A stretch of 64,000 nucleotides of DNA from Dielma sp000508965. Its GTDB lineage: Bacteria; Bacillota_I; Bacilli_A; Erysipelotrichales; Erysipelotrichaceae. A program made the translations under genes and the position numbers. Positions 1 through 8,359 of this stretch are shown one piece after another. The notes below the pieces were generated by a model that was given only the letters and a program-made list of their open reading frames with translations, was not told the DNA's origin and made no database searches. The stretch spans positions 248,001 to 312,000 of the forward strand of contig BAHV02000001.1 in NCBI GenBank assembly GCA_000508965.1, read 5' to 3'. Position 1 is the first letter of the stretch. The number at the start of each line of letters is the position of its first letter.

Positions 1-431
1 TAAAGCGATGCACAATCATTTACTTCACACCATTCGCATGGTTCAGCACTTACGCTTGCCGCTTTTGACAAGTCAGACTGAAATCCGTTCTTGAAACAAA
101 AAATACCAACATTCTCATCACTCAAAACACATGAATTCTGTTCATCCGCCAGCCGATATAACTCAGCCATCGTCTGACTTTTTAATAATGGCATATTTCC
201 TTTCAAGACAAGTGTGGTTCCAACAGCTTGACTGCTGAAATCAACCGTCGGGATCACTTCAAATCCCGCCGCTTTAACTGCTTCTGATTCACTGACAACA
301 ACAACGCTTTCCGCACCTGCCTGAATCGCATGATCCACTGTCGTTTTCAGCATTGATTTGCCGCAGATTTCACGCAGACAGAAGTCTTGTTCCTGTAAAC
401 TGGTTCCGGTCAAAATGATTGCAGTTTTCAT
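1..431 (-). CDS. GlmU-like protein, N-terminal part, degenerate uridylyltransferase domain (partial)
   Basis: Open from an ATG at 431 to the window edge, 143 codons visible. The start AIIL, the segment REICGKSML and the downstream VND-CASL match positions of the GlmU nucleotidyltransferase domain (AIILAAGKGTRM, KVCGKPML, GVNDRVAL), and the gene follows rnmV, rsmA and ispE as glmU does in Bacillus. The glycine-rich LxxGxGTxM loop is absent (LTGTSLQEQD instead), the usual GD-PLL metal motif reads KGNMPLL, and the domain seems squeezed from about 230 to about 140 residues. Family knowledge: GlmU makes UDP-GlcNAc from GlcN-1-P using an N-terminal uridylyltransferase and a C-terminal left-handed beta-helix acetyltransferase. 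I infer that only the acetyltransferase half, outside the window, could be active. A GGGAGG ribosome site precedes the ATG. An unrelated nucleotidyltransferase-like protein remains possible. Confidence 0.65.
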   Translation of the reverse strand, partial: MKTAIILTGTSLQEQDFCLREICGKSMLKTTVDHAIQAGAESVVVVSESEAVKAAGFEVIPTVDFSSQAVGTTLVLKGNMPLLKSQTMAELYRLADEQNSCVLSDENVGIFCFKNGFQSDLSKAASVSAEPCEWCEVNDCASL

Positions 432-450
432 TAAAAAACCCTCCCTCACT

Positions 451-459
451 ATTTTACCA
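451..459 (-). promoter_or_regulatory. Extended -10 promoter upstream of the glmU-like gene
   Basis: On the minus strand the sequence reads TGG-TAAAAT, an extended -10 without a convincing -35, about 20 bases ahead of the glmU-like start. The same nine bases occur in front of rnmV and mnmE in this window. It would let the glmU-like gene be transcribed apart from ispE. Confidence 0.45.
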
Positions 460-520
460 AATTTTCAATTTAAAAAAAGGTGTTTTTATAACAATTCCAT
501 ACTTTTTCACAAATTTATAC

Positions 521-1357
521 TTATTTTAAAAGATTTGTATGATAACAGACGCAATCTGCATAAAGATTTGATGCGATTATCTCCTCGATCCGCTGACGGT
601 TTCTGGTTAAACCAAACAATGCCGAGCCGCTGCCGGACATTAAAACCGCGTCAAAGCCATCTTTTAACATTTGCTGTTTAAGCTCACCGATCTGCGGAAC
701 TAGTTTGAATGCCGGCTGTTCTAATGTATTACCGATGAGCGGCAGCCATTCCTCATCGCGCCCGGCTTTTAATGCAGATGTAATCCTGGCAATATCAGGA
801 TGCTTGGCACGCTTAAAGTCAAGCAGTTTGAACGCACCGGCGGTTGAAACACCCATCGCCGGTTTCACCAGTATGATTTCATAATCAAAGACAGGTTTGA
901 TGGGTTCAATCTTCTCACCGATACCGCTGACATAAGCCGGCTTATTCATGACACAAAATGGAACGTCGGCGCCGATCTGTTTGCCAAGAGCGGCTAAATC
1001 TATTTCAGGTATATTCAAATTACAGAGCTGATTGATTCCTCTCATTACCGCGGCAGCATCCGCACTGCCGCCAGCCAGACCGGCCTGCATCGGTATTACC
1101 TTATGACAGTCTATCTTAAAATGCTGCTTCAATTGGTACGTATCCCGCATGAGCTTTACAGCTCTGACAATCGTATTCGTTTCATCAAAAGGCATGGCTT
1201 TATCACATGTGTAGCAATCCTCATCACTGAATTCAATCGTCAGCGTATCATGAAAGGTCAAGGGCAGCATAATCATTGACAATTCATGATATCCGTCAGG
1301 CCGCCGGCATACGACATCAAGGCTTAAATTAATCTTTGCATAAGCTGATTCCCGCAT
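521..1357 (-). CDS. ispE: 4-diphosphocytidyl-2-C-methyl-D-erythritol kinase
   Basis: GHMP-family kinase of the non-mevalonate (MEP) isoprenoid pathway; it phosphorylates CDP-methylerythritol with ATP in the cytosol. The 278-residue protein has the N-terminal AKINLSLDV segment, the ATP loop PMQAGLAGGSADAA at residues 89-102, the catalytic Asp of GADVPF at about 131, and the C-terminal MSGSGSALFGL motif. The start at 1357 (MRESAYAKIN) is chosen because AGGAG lies 8 bases upstream and all IspE proteins begin near this AKINL; the open frame extends 23 codons further up without support. It overlaps the end of rsmA by 29 bases, so the two are probably translationally coupled. Length and motifs are normal. 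Confidence 0.95.
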   Translation of the reverse strand: MRESAYAKINLSLDVVCRRPDGYHELSMIMLPLTFHDTLTIEFSDEDCYTCDKAMPFDETNTIVRAVKLMRDTYQLKQHFKIDCHKVIPMQAGLAGGSADAAAVMRGINQLCNLNIPEIDLAALGKQIGADVPFCVMNKPAYVSGIGEKIEPIKPVFDYEIILVKPAMGVSTAGAFKLLDFKRAKHPDIARITSALKAGRDEEWLPLIGNTLEQPAFKLVPQIGELKQQMLKDGFDAVLMSGSGSALFGLTRNRQRIEEIIASNLYADCVCYHTNLLK

Positions 1358-2201
1358 TTTCCACACTCCTATATAGACTGATAAATTCTTCCAATCCACA
1401 GCTTTCTGCCCTTCTGGCAGGATCAATGCCGCTGTCCGTCAGTACTTTGCGCGCTGATTCCTTATCACCGATCGTTTCTGAAAGGTTATTCAGCAAAGTT
1501 TTACGGCGCTGAGTAAAGCAGCCTTTCACTAATTTATAAAATATTGGTTCATTGACCGTCGGATCATTTTCTTTAAACCGAAACTGCAGCACTGCGGAGT
1601 CTACATTCGGCTTGGGGTTAAATACATTTTTGGGTACCTTCAGCACATTTTTAACTGTACAGCGATACTGTGTGATAACACTGAGCGCATTATAGTCCTT
1701 CGTATTGCATTTAGCCGCGAAACGATCCGCCACTTCCTTTTGCATCATTACAGTTATTTGTGAAATACCCGCGTCTGCTTCAAAGATTTTAAATAGAATC
1801 GGCGTTGTAATATAATAAGGCAGATTGGCCGCCACTACAACCTCATATCCCTCCTCCAAATAGGGTTTAGTCACTGCTTTTAAGTCAATATTTAAAAAAT
1901 CCTGAAGGACGACCTCGACATTGTCACATTCCGCAAGCGTATCGGCAAGCACTGCCGGCAGCCGTTCATCTATCTCAAAAGCAACTACTTTATCCGCTTC
2001 CTTGCTCAGCATCTGTGTCAGCGCTCCGATACCCGGGCCGATCTCGAAGACTGCGCACTTGCCCTTTGTCACTGCTGCTGCCGCTATTTTACTGACAATG
2101 CCCGGTTCAATCAGAAAATTCTGACCGTAATTTTTCTTCGCATATAAATCATGTTTTTCAAGAATTTCTTTGGTTCTTGACGGTGTCGCTATTACTTTCA
2201 T
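1329..2201 (-). CDS. rsmA: 16S rRNA (adenine1518/1519-N6)-dimethyltransferase
   Basis: KsgA/RsmA dimethylates two adjacent adenines in the 3' terminal hairpin of 16S rRNA during 30S maturation. The 290-residue protein shows the N-terminal KKNYGQNFL signature, the SAM-binding EIGPGIGALT motif near residue 58, the catalytic NLPYYITTPI motif near 129 and the C-terminal RNA-binding helical region with FTQRRKTLLNNL. The start at 2201 has GAGGAGG just upstream; the open frame could begin at a TTG five codons earlier but that codon lies inside the ribosome site. The gene overlaps rnmV by 44 bases and ispE by 29 bases, a tight cluster conserved in Firmicutes. Confidence 0.96.
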   Translation of the reverse strand: MKVIATPSRTKEILEKHDLYAKKNYGQNFLIEPGIVSKIAAAAVTKGKCAVFEIGPGIGALTQMLSKEADKVVAFEIDERLPAVLADTLAECDNVEVVLQDFLNIDLKAVTKPYLEEGYEVVVAANLPYYITTPILFKIFEADAGISQITVMMQKEVADRFAAKCNTKDYNALSVITQYRCTVKNVLKVPKNVFNPKPNVDSAVLQFRFKENDPTVNEPIFYKLVKGCFTQRRKTLLNNLSETIGDKESARKVLTDSGIDPARRAESCGLEEFISLYRSVENAGISLCKD

Positions 2202-2736
2202 CCTTTTCCTCCTCAATCATTTCCCTTAATTCATCTTCTGTGACTTGAATCATATTCAGCCGCTTAAACAATGTCTTGGCATTCGCCTTGCCGATAAACA
2301 GCCGCTCACCGATCCGCTCGCGCAGCCATGCCGAATTTTCTTTGCCATTTAAACCAAGAGCATTAAAAACATCCCAATTGATAGTTTCCTCAATCTTATC
2401 CGTATAAGTCATACAATTCTTTAACGATTCTTCAAGATCCTCACGCTTTGCATGTTCAACACCCACCTTTTTTGTCGTATGAGCCTTACCTTTCGCAATG
2501 AATGCATTCTTGCAGTTCGGTACTTCCTTGTTGATGGCATCTCTGATCTTATTACCGGGCGCATCAGGATCTGTAAATATAATGACTCCCCGCTTTTCAT
2601 TTGCTAAACGAATCGCCGCCAGTGTTTTCTTACCCAGATGTGTACCCTGTGTCTCAATCGTATCACAATCAAAATGACTTTTAAGTACATTACTGTCGTT
2701 TTTTCCTTCAACTACAATGATTTCTTTTATTTTCAT
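2158..2736 (-). CDS. rnmV: Ribonuclease M5 (5S rRNA maturation)
   Basis: RNase M5 cuts the 5S rRNA precursor on both sides in low-GC Gram-positives. The protein has the TOPRIM motifs IIVVEGKND near the N terminus and FTDPDAPGNKI near residue 55, and a C-terminal region typical of the family; about 192 residues is the usual size. Two ATGs are possible (2745 and 2736). I prefer 2736: the extended -10 at 2758-2766 predicts transcription from about 2751, leaving only six bases before the first ATG, and AAGGA is eight bases from the second. First gene of the rnmV-rsmA-ispE run. Confidence 0.94.
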   Translation of the reverse strand: MKIKEIIVVEGKNDSNVLKSHFDCDTIETQGTHLGKKTLAAIRLANEKRGVIIFTDPDAPGNKIRDAINKEVPNCKNAFIAKGKAHTTKKVGVEHAKREDLEESLKNCMTYTDKIEETINWDVFNALGLNGKENSAWLRERIGERLFIGKANAKTLFKRLNMIQVTEDELREMIEEEKDESNSDTVKNQRNS

Positions 2737-2757
2737 GCTGATCATCCTTACCGCCCT

Positions 2758-2766
2758 ATTTTACCA
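2758..2766 (-). promoter_or_regulatory. Extended -10 promoter of rnmV-rsmA-ispE
   Basis: TGG-TAAAAT on the minus strand about 21 bases before the rnmV ATG; no good -35. It lies downstream of the terminator of the previous operon, as expected for a fresh transcription unit. Confidence 0.5.
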
Positions 2767-2835
2767 CGAATCCGCTATTTAGAATAGTTTCTCAAAAGGT
2801 AATTCCATCAGAAAGCTGTCTTTTAAAAAGAACTT

Positions 2836-2883
2836 AAAAAGCTCGTATACGCTGTATTAATGAATTTACAGCTACTTACGAGC
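2836..2883 (-). terminator. Rho-independent terminator after the first PTS/GH1 cluster
   Basis: Arms at 2841-2855 and 2868-2883 pair as GCTCGTA...GCTGT with ACAGC...TACGAGC (a small internal mismatch), followed on the minus strand by TTTTT. It sits 47 bases after the stop of the YczE-type gene and separates the sugar cluster from rnmV. Confidence 0.8.
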
Positions 2884-2929
2884 AAGTATATAATTTATTT
2901 ATTCAGTCAGCATGAACCGGCAGTTCTTT

Positions 2930-3586
2930 TTATACAGCCTTCTTTGAGTATGGCAGCACATTCCATTCAGAAAACCTTGTCTTAAGCCAAGAGCACAAAG
3001 GGCCAGTCAATGCCATTGAGCAAACTGTGCCAAATCCTAAACCGATAATTGTACCAAGCATTAACCAAGAAATGACAGCCGCAATACATAAACAGCAGCC
3101 GTCAAAAATCAGCTTCACTTTTCCAAAGGATCGATTCCGACGCAGAGCAATCGTCTGTACAAGACCATCAGGAGCATTAGGCACTAAATTCATAGTTACA
3201 ACCAGGGTAGTTCCCAGCGCCACCAAAGCAATCGCTGCCGCTAACATGACTATTCCTTCTATAAAAGAACCGGCTTCAAATTGCAGAACATATAGATTAA
3301 CAACATCAACCATTCTGCCAAAGAAGTAAGAAATTGGCAGCTGCAACAGCGTCATCAGGTCAATTCGTTTTTTTATGAACCATTGGATGCCGATGAACAG
3401 ACAATACATCATTAAGACCGCAGTTCCCAGCGAAATTGATGTTGTATTAGCCAGTACATATGGAATGCCATTGATTGCGGCAACACCTAGATTTGTTTTA
3501 GTATTTAAAACAACACCAAGACAAAGTATCACAAGTCCCAAGAAATAAATACCGATCCTTTTTAAACTTATTCTATTCATTCTCAT
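2930..3586 (-). CDS. YczE-type integral membrane protein
   Basis: A 218-residue hydrophobic protein with about five to six membrane spans, starting MRMNRISLKRIGIYFLGLVI and carrying the N-terminal G-V-L-NTKTNLGVAAINGIPYV and the MNLVPNAPDGLVQ loop seen in the YczE/YyaS group of uncharacterised membrane proteins. Function unknown in the family; a transporter or permease role is often guessed. Its ATG overlaps the GH1 stop codon (ATGA), so translation is coupled and the two are in one operon. A second member of the same family (22254-22883) heads the other beta-glucoside cluster, which hints at a role with these sugars or their aglycones. Confidence 0.8.
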   Translation of the reverse strand: MRMNRISLKRIGIYFLGLVILCLGVVLNTKTNLGVAAINGIPYVLANTTSISLGTAVLMMYCLFIGIQWFIKKRIDLMTLLQLPISYFFGRMVDVVNLYVLQFEAGSFIEGIVMLAAAIALVALGTTLVVTMNLVPNAPDGLVQTIALRRNRSFGKVKLIFDGCCLCIAAVISWLMLGTIIGLGFGTVCSMALTGPLCSWLKTRFSEWNVLPYSKKAV

Positions 3587-5001
3587 TTAATATTTTCACC
3601 ATTACAAGCAATCGTTTCTTGATACCAATAAAATGATTTTTTCTTTGACCGTGCCAAATCTTTCAGATCAAATTCATCACGATTCACATAAACCAGCCCA
3701 TAACGTTTAGAGAAACCGGAATGACCTGAAACAATATCCATAAACGACCAGTTACAATAACCAATAAATTCTACTCCGACATTCATGGCTCGCTTCACCG
3801 CAAGTAAATGACGATACAGATAATCGATACGGTCATCATCCTGAATCATGCCCTCCTCAGGCATCACTTCCTTATTGCCAAATCCATTTTCGGTAATCAT
3901 CAGCGGCAGACGATAACGATCCCATAAAAGGCGGCACACACCCTCAAGACCTATATCATCAATTTCCCAGCCCCAAAGAGTGGCATTCAAATTTTCATTC
4001 TTGACTACCTTATAGATTCCCGCTTCCTCTGCAGGCAATAATTTTATAACCATATCACCGATTTTATTTTTATCACTTAGCGGATATGCTGAAATACTTT
4101 TTGAAGCATAATAATTAAAACCGATAAAATCCGGTTTATTTTCTTTCAAGCATGCTAAATCACCCTCCTGAAGCTCAGGCATCCAGCCGCGATCCTCTAA
4201 ATAGCGTTTGAAAACACCGCCATATTCACCCTTAACATTCAGATCAAGAACATAATAATTACGAATCTCCATAGCATCCAGCCATGCCATCATATCTGCC
4301 GGCCGGTTTGATGTTGGATACATCATATCAAAACAAACTGCAGGACCGATCTTACCCTCCGGAACAAGCTCATGACATGCTTTAAATGTTTTAGCCGCCG
4401 CTATACACATGTGATGATTGGCAAGGAATCCGGCTTTTTCATTCTCATATAAATCATGGCCCTTTAACCCTAATCTAAAAGGCATATGAACAACATGATC
4501 TTGTTCGTTGACGGTAATCCAATACTTTACGCGATCCCCATATGTCCTAAACAGAAACGACGCATAATTAACATAATCATCAATACTTTTACGGCTTAAC
4601 CAGCCGCCGTATTGTTCAATCAATCCCTGTGGATATTCAAAATGATAAATTGTAACGATGGGTGTAATCTTTGCCGCTACAAGTTCATCAATTAAACGAT
4701 TATAGAAATCTACACCAAGCTGATTCACATCTCCATTTCCCTGAGGAAAAATTCGCGTCCATGCAATTGAAAAGCGATAAGCTTTTAAACCGCATTCTTT
4801 CATTAATGCCACATCTTCCTTAAAGTGATGATAATGGTCGCTGGCTACTTCATAATTACAGATGTCAGGATCCTGAACCCTTACATCCATAACGGATAAT
4901 CCTTTGCCATCTTCATATGCTGCACCTTCACATTGGAATGCAGCGGTTGCACTTCCCCATAAAAAATCTTTAGGGAATGCATTTATCGTTTTAGTCTCCA
5001 T
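3583..5001 (-). CDS. 6-phospho-beta-glucosidase, GH1
   Basis: Glycoside hydrolase family 1 enzyme, 472 residues, expected to hydrolyse 6-phospho-beta-glucosides delivered by the adjacent PTS permease. The N-terminal FPKDFLWGSATAAFQCEG is the GH1 signature; the acid/base Glu is E166 in WITVNEQD and the nucleophile is E371 in LMITENGFG. Near the C terminus S-GFSKRYG supplies the Ser, Lys and Tyr that bind the substrate phosphate in 6-phospho-glycosidases. The gene follows the EIIBC gene with a 65-base gap holding a hairpin and is coupled to the YczE-type gene. Aryl glucoside versus cellobiose preference cannot be read from the sequence. Confidence 0.93.
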   Translation of the reverse strand: METKTINAFPKDFLWGSATAAFQCEGAAYEDGKGLSVMDVRVQDPDICNYEVASDHYHHFKEDVALMKECGLKAYRFSIAWTRIFPQGNGDVNQLGVDFYNRLIDELVAAKITPIVTIYHFEYPQGLIEQYGGWLSRKSIDDYVNYASFLFRTYGDRVKYWITVNEQDHVVHMPFRLGLKGHDLYENEKAGFLANHHMCIAAAKTFKACHELVPEGKIGPAVCFDMMYPTSNRPADMMAWLDAMEIRNYYVLDLNVKGEYGGVFKRYLEDRGWMPELQEGDLACLKENKPDFIGFNYYASKSISAYPLSDKNKIGDMVIKLLPAEEAGIYKVVKNENLNATLWGWEIDDIGLEGVCRLLWDRYRLPLMITENGFGNKEVMPEEGMIQDDDRIDYLYRHLLAVKRAMNVGVEFIGYCNWSFMDIVSGHSGFSKRYGLVYVNRDEFDLKDLARSKKKSFYWYQETIACNGENIK

Positions 5002-5023
5002 CTATTTGTTCTCCTTTAAAGAA

Positions 5024-5044
5024 GTGGGAAGAGTTTCTTCCCAC
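5024..5044 (-). other. Intercistronic hairpin between EIIBC and GH1
   Basis: A perfect nine-base inverted repeat, GTGGGAAGA with TCTTCCCAC, around a three-base loop. No T-run follows in the direction of transcription; the GH1 ribosome site AAAGGAG comes next. It more likely protects or delimits an mRNA end than terminates. Confidence 0.6.
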
Positions 5045-5066
5045 CTAATTGTATAGTTTTATGTTA

Positions 5067-6410
5067 CTAATCCTCATCAAAGCCGATGATCCACGTAATA
5101 ACAAAGCCTAAAACTGTTGCCATTACCGCTGCCGCACAAGCAAGATAGAAATTGCTCATCGAACCACCCATGAAAATCGGCAGTGTCAGGAATGAACAGG
5201 AAGCTGTCGCATAAGCACGGATATCAAAGATACCGATAAAGACACCTGTGATTGCGGAAGCTATGATTGCAGAAATGAGCGGTTTTTTCATACGAATCAA
5301 AACACCATATAATGCTGGCTCGGTAACGGATAGCAATGCGGTAATTCCTGTTGAAATACCTACTTCCTTATTTTCAGCCTTCTTTGCCTTGAAACCGACA
5401 GCCAAAGCGGCTCCGGCAATTGCCAGATTGGCAGCTAATGCCTTTGAGAAAAGCAAGGAAGAACCGACAGCCGTGATTTCATTTACAATTAACGGAGTAA
5501 TAATCGTATGCATGCCTACCATAACCAACAATGGGTGTAAAGCAGATAAAATCGCCATTGAAAGGCCGCCGAAGCTTGTTACCCAAATACAGAATTGGGC
5601 AAGTGCAGAACCGACAATCGTACCAATCGGTCCTAAAACCATCAGCGTGAATGGAAACATGATCATAGCTAATGCAAACGGACGAACGATCGATTTAATC
5701 GCATTCGGTGTAACTTTAAGAATCGCTTTATCCAGCACTGACATTACCGGCACCATCAATAATGCCGGAACGATGTTAGACGTATATTTTACAGTCATTA
5801 ATGGAATGCCAAAGATCGATAGTCCCTCAATGCCGGTCACAGCGGCTGAACAGAGTGCCAGCATGATGAAAGCAGCTACATATTCATTGGTTTTTAATCT
5901 TCTGGCACCTGCAAAAGCAACCATAACCGGCAGATATGAATAAGCCGCATTAGCCAGTGCATTCAGCAGTATATAAGTAGAAGATTCACTCGTTAATACA
6001 TTGAAATTCAACAATAATGCCAAAACAGCACTGATGAGTCCCGAACCTATTAATACAGGCAATGTCGGTGTAATACAGCCGCTGATAAATGCAAAAATCT
6101 GATTTATTTTACTTTCTTTTTGATCTTCAGCTTTTGTACTCTCTGTCACAGGCGCAGCCTCAGCATCAGGAAGCAATGGAAGTATTTCATTATATAACTG
6201 TTCCACTTCTACACCAATAATCACCTGAAACATTCCGCCTTGCTTAACGATCCCCTTAACACCTTTTAACCCTTTTAATGCTTCTTCATCAGCTTTTGTA
6301 TCATCATTTAATACAAAACGCAGACGAGTCATACAATGCGTGTGTGTGTTGATGTTTTCTTTACCACCTAAATACTCAATAATTTTAGGTGCTGTTTCTT
6401 TAAAATTCAT
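5067..6410 (-). CDS. PTS beta-glucoside-family permease, EIIBC
   Basis: A 447-residue membrane permease of the glucose-sucrose-beta-glucoside PTS group. The N-terminal EIIB domain (about residues 1-80) has the phosphorylated Cys26 in CMTRLRF; the EIIC domain follows from about residue 105 to the end with about ten spans. There is no EIIA domain at the C terminus (beta-glucoside permeases of the BglP type usually have one), so a EIIA from another gene must feed it. AGGAGG precedes the ATG. The downstream GH1 implies a beta-glucoside substrate. Transcribed from a clear promoter at 6455-6483. Confidence 0.92.
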   Translation of the reverse strand: MNFKETAPKIIEYLGGKENINTHTHCMTRLRFVLNDDTKADEEALKGLKGVKGIVKQGGMFQVIIGVEVEQLYNEILPLLPDAEAAPVTESTKAEDQKESKINQIFAFISGCITPTLPVLIGSGLISAVLALLLNFNVLTSESSTYILLNALANAAYSYLPVMVAFAGARRLKTNEYVAAFIMLALCSAAVTGIEGLSIFGIPLMTVKYTSNIVPALLMVPVMSVLDKAILKVTPNAIKSIVRPFALAMIMFPFTLMVLGPIGTIVGSALAQFCIWVTSFGGLSMAILSALHPLLVMVGMHTIITPLIVNEITAVGSSLLFSKALAANLAIAGAALAVGFKAKKAENKEVGISTGITALLSVTEPALYGVLIRMKKPLISAIIASAITGVFIGIFDIRAYATASCSFLTLPIFMGGSMSNFYLACAAAVMATVLGFVITWIIGFDED

Positions 6411-6454
6411 TTTTAATCCTCCTTATATTAGTCAAGAATTTACCTTGCAGCTAT

Positions 6455-6483
6455 ATAATAAAAGGATTCATTCCCTCAAACAA
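6455..6483 (-). promoter_or_regulatory. Promoter of the EIIBC-GH1-YczE operon
   Basis: Minus strand: -35 TTGTTT, 17-base spacer, -10 TATTAT, about 45 bases ahead of the EIIBC start. It lies in the 112-base gap after the regulator gene. No hairpin typical of a BglG antitermination site was recognised downstream. Confidence 0.65.
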
Positions 6484-6522
6484 GAACATGAATTTCTTTA
6501 AATCCGGAAATTTAGTGAACAA

Positions 6523-8238
6523 TTAAAGTTTCTGTTCCTTCATCATCTGCCCAAAGCGATTAATCAATCGATGATAAAACAAGAAAGTGTCTTTTGAATT
6601 ATAATTAAATAAGAAAAAACGATGGCCATGCCAGCTTGTTTCCACAACCATAGTTTCTAATTCATCATTGAGCGAGGTCATTAAATAACAATCATTGATA
6701 CAAATGATTTCCCGGTTCACCGCAATTTTTACACCATGAATTTGAATCATTTCTTCAGCTTCTAAATAGTCACCATAAAAGATTTTCACAGGACGGTTTT
6801 TATATACGATGCGATCAATTGCTTCATAGTCTTGACTATTGATAAATGGATGTATTTTTAAAAAAGGAACATTACCAAAAGAGCCAAGAATACTTTTGGT
6901 GCCTAAAATCAAAGCATAATTCTTTTCTGTCAAGCGTTTTTCTATATCCCATCGAACATAAATAGGTGTAATGGTTGCTTTTGAACCGAAATGTTTTTCT
7001 AAATCGGTTTTAATCATATTACATTGCGATATATTGCTTTCATATAGAAGCATATTTTCATGAATAACGACATGTTTGCGGTACAGCCCCTGTACATGCA
7101 TTGCCATATAAGCACGATTTTCATTATCAGGTTTTATTTGAGTATAAGCAGTAATTAATTCACATAGCTTTCCGCAAAGCATGTATGCACTAAGTAAACG
7201 CTGCAGCATCTGATCAAATGTAAAATCGTTTAAATGGGTTCTGCGGAAACCTTTTTTTAATAATTCATCTAAATGAGCGATTAAAGAATCTGCTTCATCA
7301 AGACGCAGCAGCTCTTCATGGTATTCATTGTTGACCCACTCGATGAATTGACTGACAATCGTATATGCCAATGGGTTTTCAATTACCGCCCGATTCAAAG
7401 AGGCAAGCGGCAGCGATGACAATTCCTTATAAGATATGTGGATATCGACTTTCTTTAGGGCATCGGCAACATCCTTAAAAATAGCGTCATCTTTGACATG
7501 CATAGGTTCTAAGTAACAGCCGTGGTTTGTTCTTTGTATTATTATCATGATATGAACAATTAATTTTGTAATATTCTCATTGGATAACACAAAATGATGT
7601 TCATATAAAAAAACATTTATTATTTCCTGTACATCATATAATTTTTGCTGATACTCCTTTTCGAGATAATTTAAAAGATGGCGGTTCTCTGTTGCTTGTC
7701 CCTCACCTTTCACAAAAGTCCGCACAAGCAGTTCTCTAATCGCTTTTTCATCAGCATTAAGACGCATTCCCTTACGAGAAGAAATGGAAATAGAAGCCAT
7801 TGGCACCATGAGTGGAATCTCTTTCTCTAATTCATGGACAATGCCTGAAATGCTTGACTTGGATACATACATTTTATCTGCCAGCATATTCATCGAAATA
7901 TAACCGCTTGTACGGCATAGATAAGTAAGGATAAATATTTTACGTTCCTCTGCTTCACTGCCTAATGTTTGTCCTTCATCTTCATGAATAATTTCTTCAT
8001 ACGCATTTAAAAATTCCTCTTTTTTCTCAAAAGGAATACTAATTCTGCCATCCTTTTCGCAAAGCGATAATTGATATTTTTTGAGTGCATTTTGGATCAT
8101 CTGTAAATCACTTTTCAGTGTTTTCTCACTTATACCTCCCTGAGTACACAGCTCTTTATCACTTGCGCCAAAATAACTTGCGATAATTTCCCTTAAGAAT
8201 TTCTTCTGCCTGTTTATCATATAAAAATTATGACACAT
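6523..8238 (-). CDS. PRD-containing transcriptional regulator (BglG/MtlR-LicR type)
   Basis: A 571-residue protein with N-terminal helix-turn-helix segments (residues about 10-60 and 100-150, KTLKSDLQMIQNAL and NMLADKMYVSKSSISGIVHE), PRD-like helical domains in the middle, and a C-terminal EIIB-like region. I see no EIIA domain, so it is shorter than full LicR/ManR activators. It is the probable regulator of the PTS-GH1 operon immediately downstream on the same strand. Start is unsure: the ATG at 8238 directly abuts AAGGA, and the next ATG at 8220 (MINRQKKFLREI) is 18 bases away from it; family alignment would favour the second. Confidence 0.82.
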   Translation of the reverse strand: MCHNFYMINRQKKFLREIIASYFGASDKELCTQGGISEKTLKSDLQMIQNALKKYQLSLCEKDGRISIPFEKKEEFLNAYEEIIHEDEGQTLGSEAEERKIFILTYLCRTSGYISMNMLADKMYVSKSSISGIVHELEKEIPLMVPMASISISSRKGMRLNADEKAIRELLVRTFVKGEGQATENRHLLNYLEKEYQQKLYDVQEIINVFLYEHHFVLSNENITKLIVHIMIIIQRTNHGCYLEPMHVKDDAIFKDVADALKKVDIHISYKELSSLPLASLNRAVIENPLAYTIVSQFIEWVNNEYHEELLRLDEADSLIAHLDELLKKGFRRTHLNDFTFDQMLQRLLSAYMLCGKLCELITAYTQIKPDNENRAYMAMHVQGLYRKHVVIHENMLLYESNISQCNMIKTDLEKHFGSKATITPIYVRWDIEKRLTEKNYALILGTKSILGSFGNVPFLKIHPFINSQDYEAIDRIVYKNRPVKIFYGDYLEAEEMIQIHGVKIAVNREIICINDCYLMTSLNDELETMVVETSWHGHRFFLFNYNSKDTFLFYHRLINRFGQMMKEQKL

Positions 8239-8257
8239 TCCTTTTATTCACGCAAGG

Positions 8258-8286
8258 ATATGATTTTTGATATACACAAGCGTCAA
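8258..8286 (-). promoter_or_regulatory. Possible promoter of the PRD regulator
   Basis: Minus strand: TTGACG, 17 bases, TCATAT. The -10 is poor; transcription would begin near 8251, very close to the first ATG. Confidence 0.35.
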
Positions 8287-8332
8287 CTATCAAGAAGATG
8301 GCAATCCGATTAAGTGAAAATTCCTATATAAG

Positions 8333-8358
8333 AAAAAAACGAAGTCATTAAGACTCCG
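8333..8358 (-). terminator. Terminator after the 3D-domain lipoprotein gene
   Basis: Stem of seven pairs (8340-8346 with 8352-8358, one G-T), loop of five, followed on the minus strand by seven T. Its loop region AGTCTTAATGA is repeated in the terminator at 9628-9662. Confidence 0.85.
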
Positions 8359-8359
8359 T

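Noticed and set aside
5024..5044. Terminator between EIIBC and GH1
   Set aside because: Perfect hairpin but no T-run follows; treated as an intercistronic structure.
5248..5943. Long plus-strand frame opposite the EIIBC gene
   Set aside because: Shadow of a well-conserved membrane permease; its translation has no family features and no ribosome site.
6411..6522. BglG-type ribonucleic antiterminator site before EIIBC
   Set aside because: No terminator hairpin overlapped by a RAT-like element could be found; the regulator looks like a DNA-binding type.
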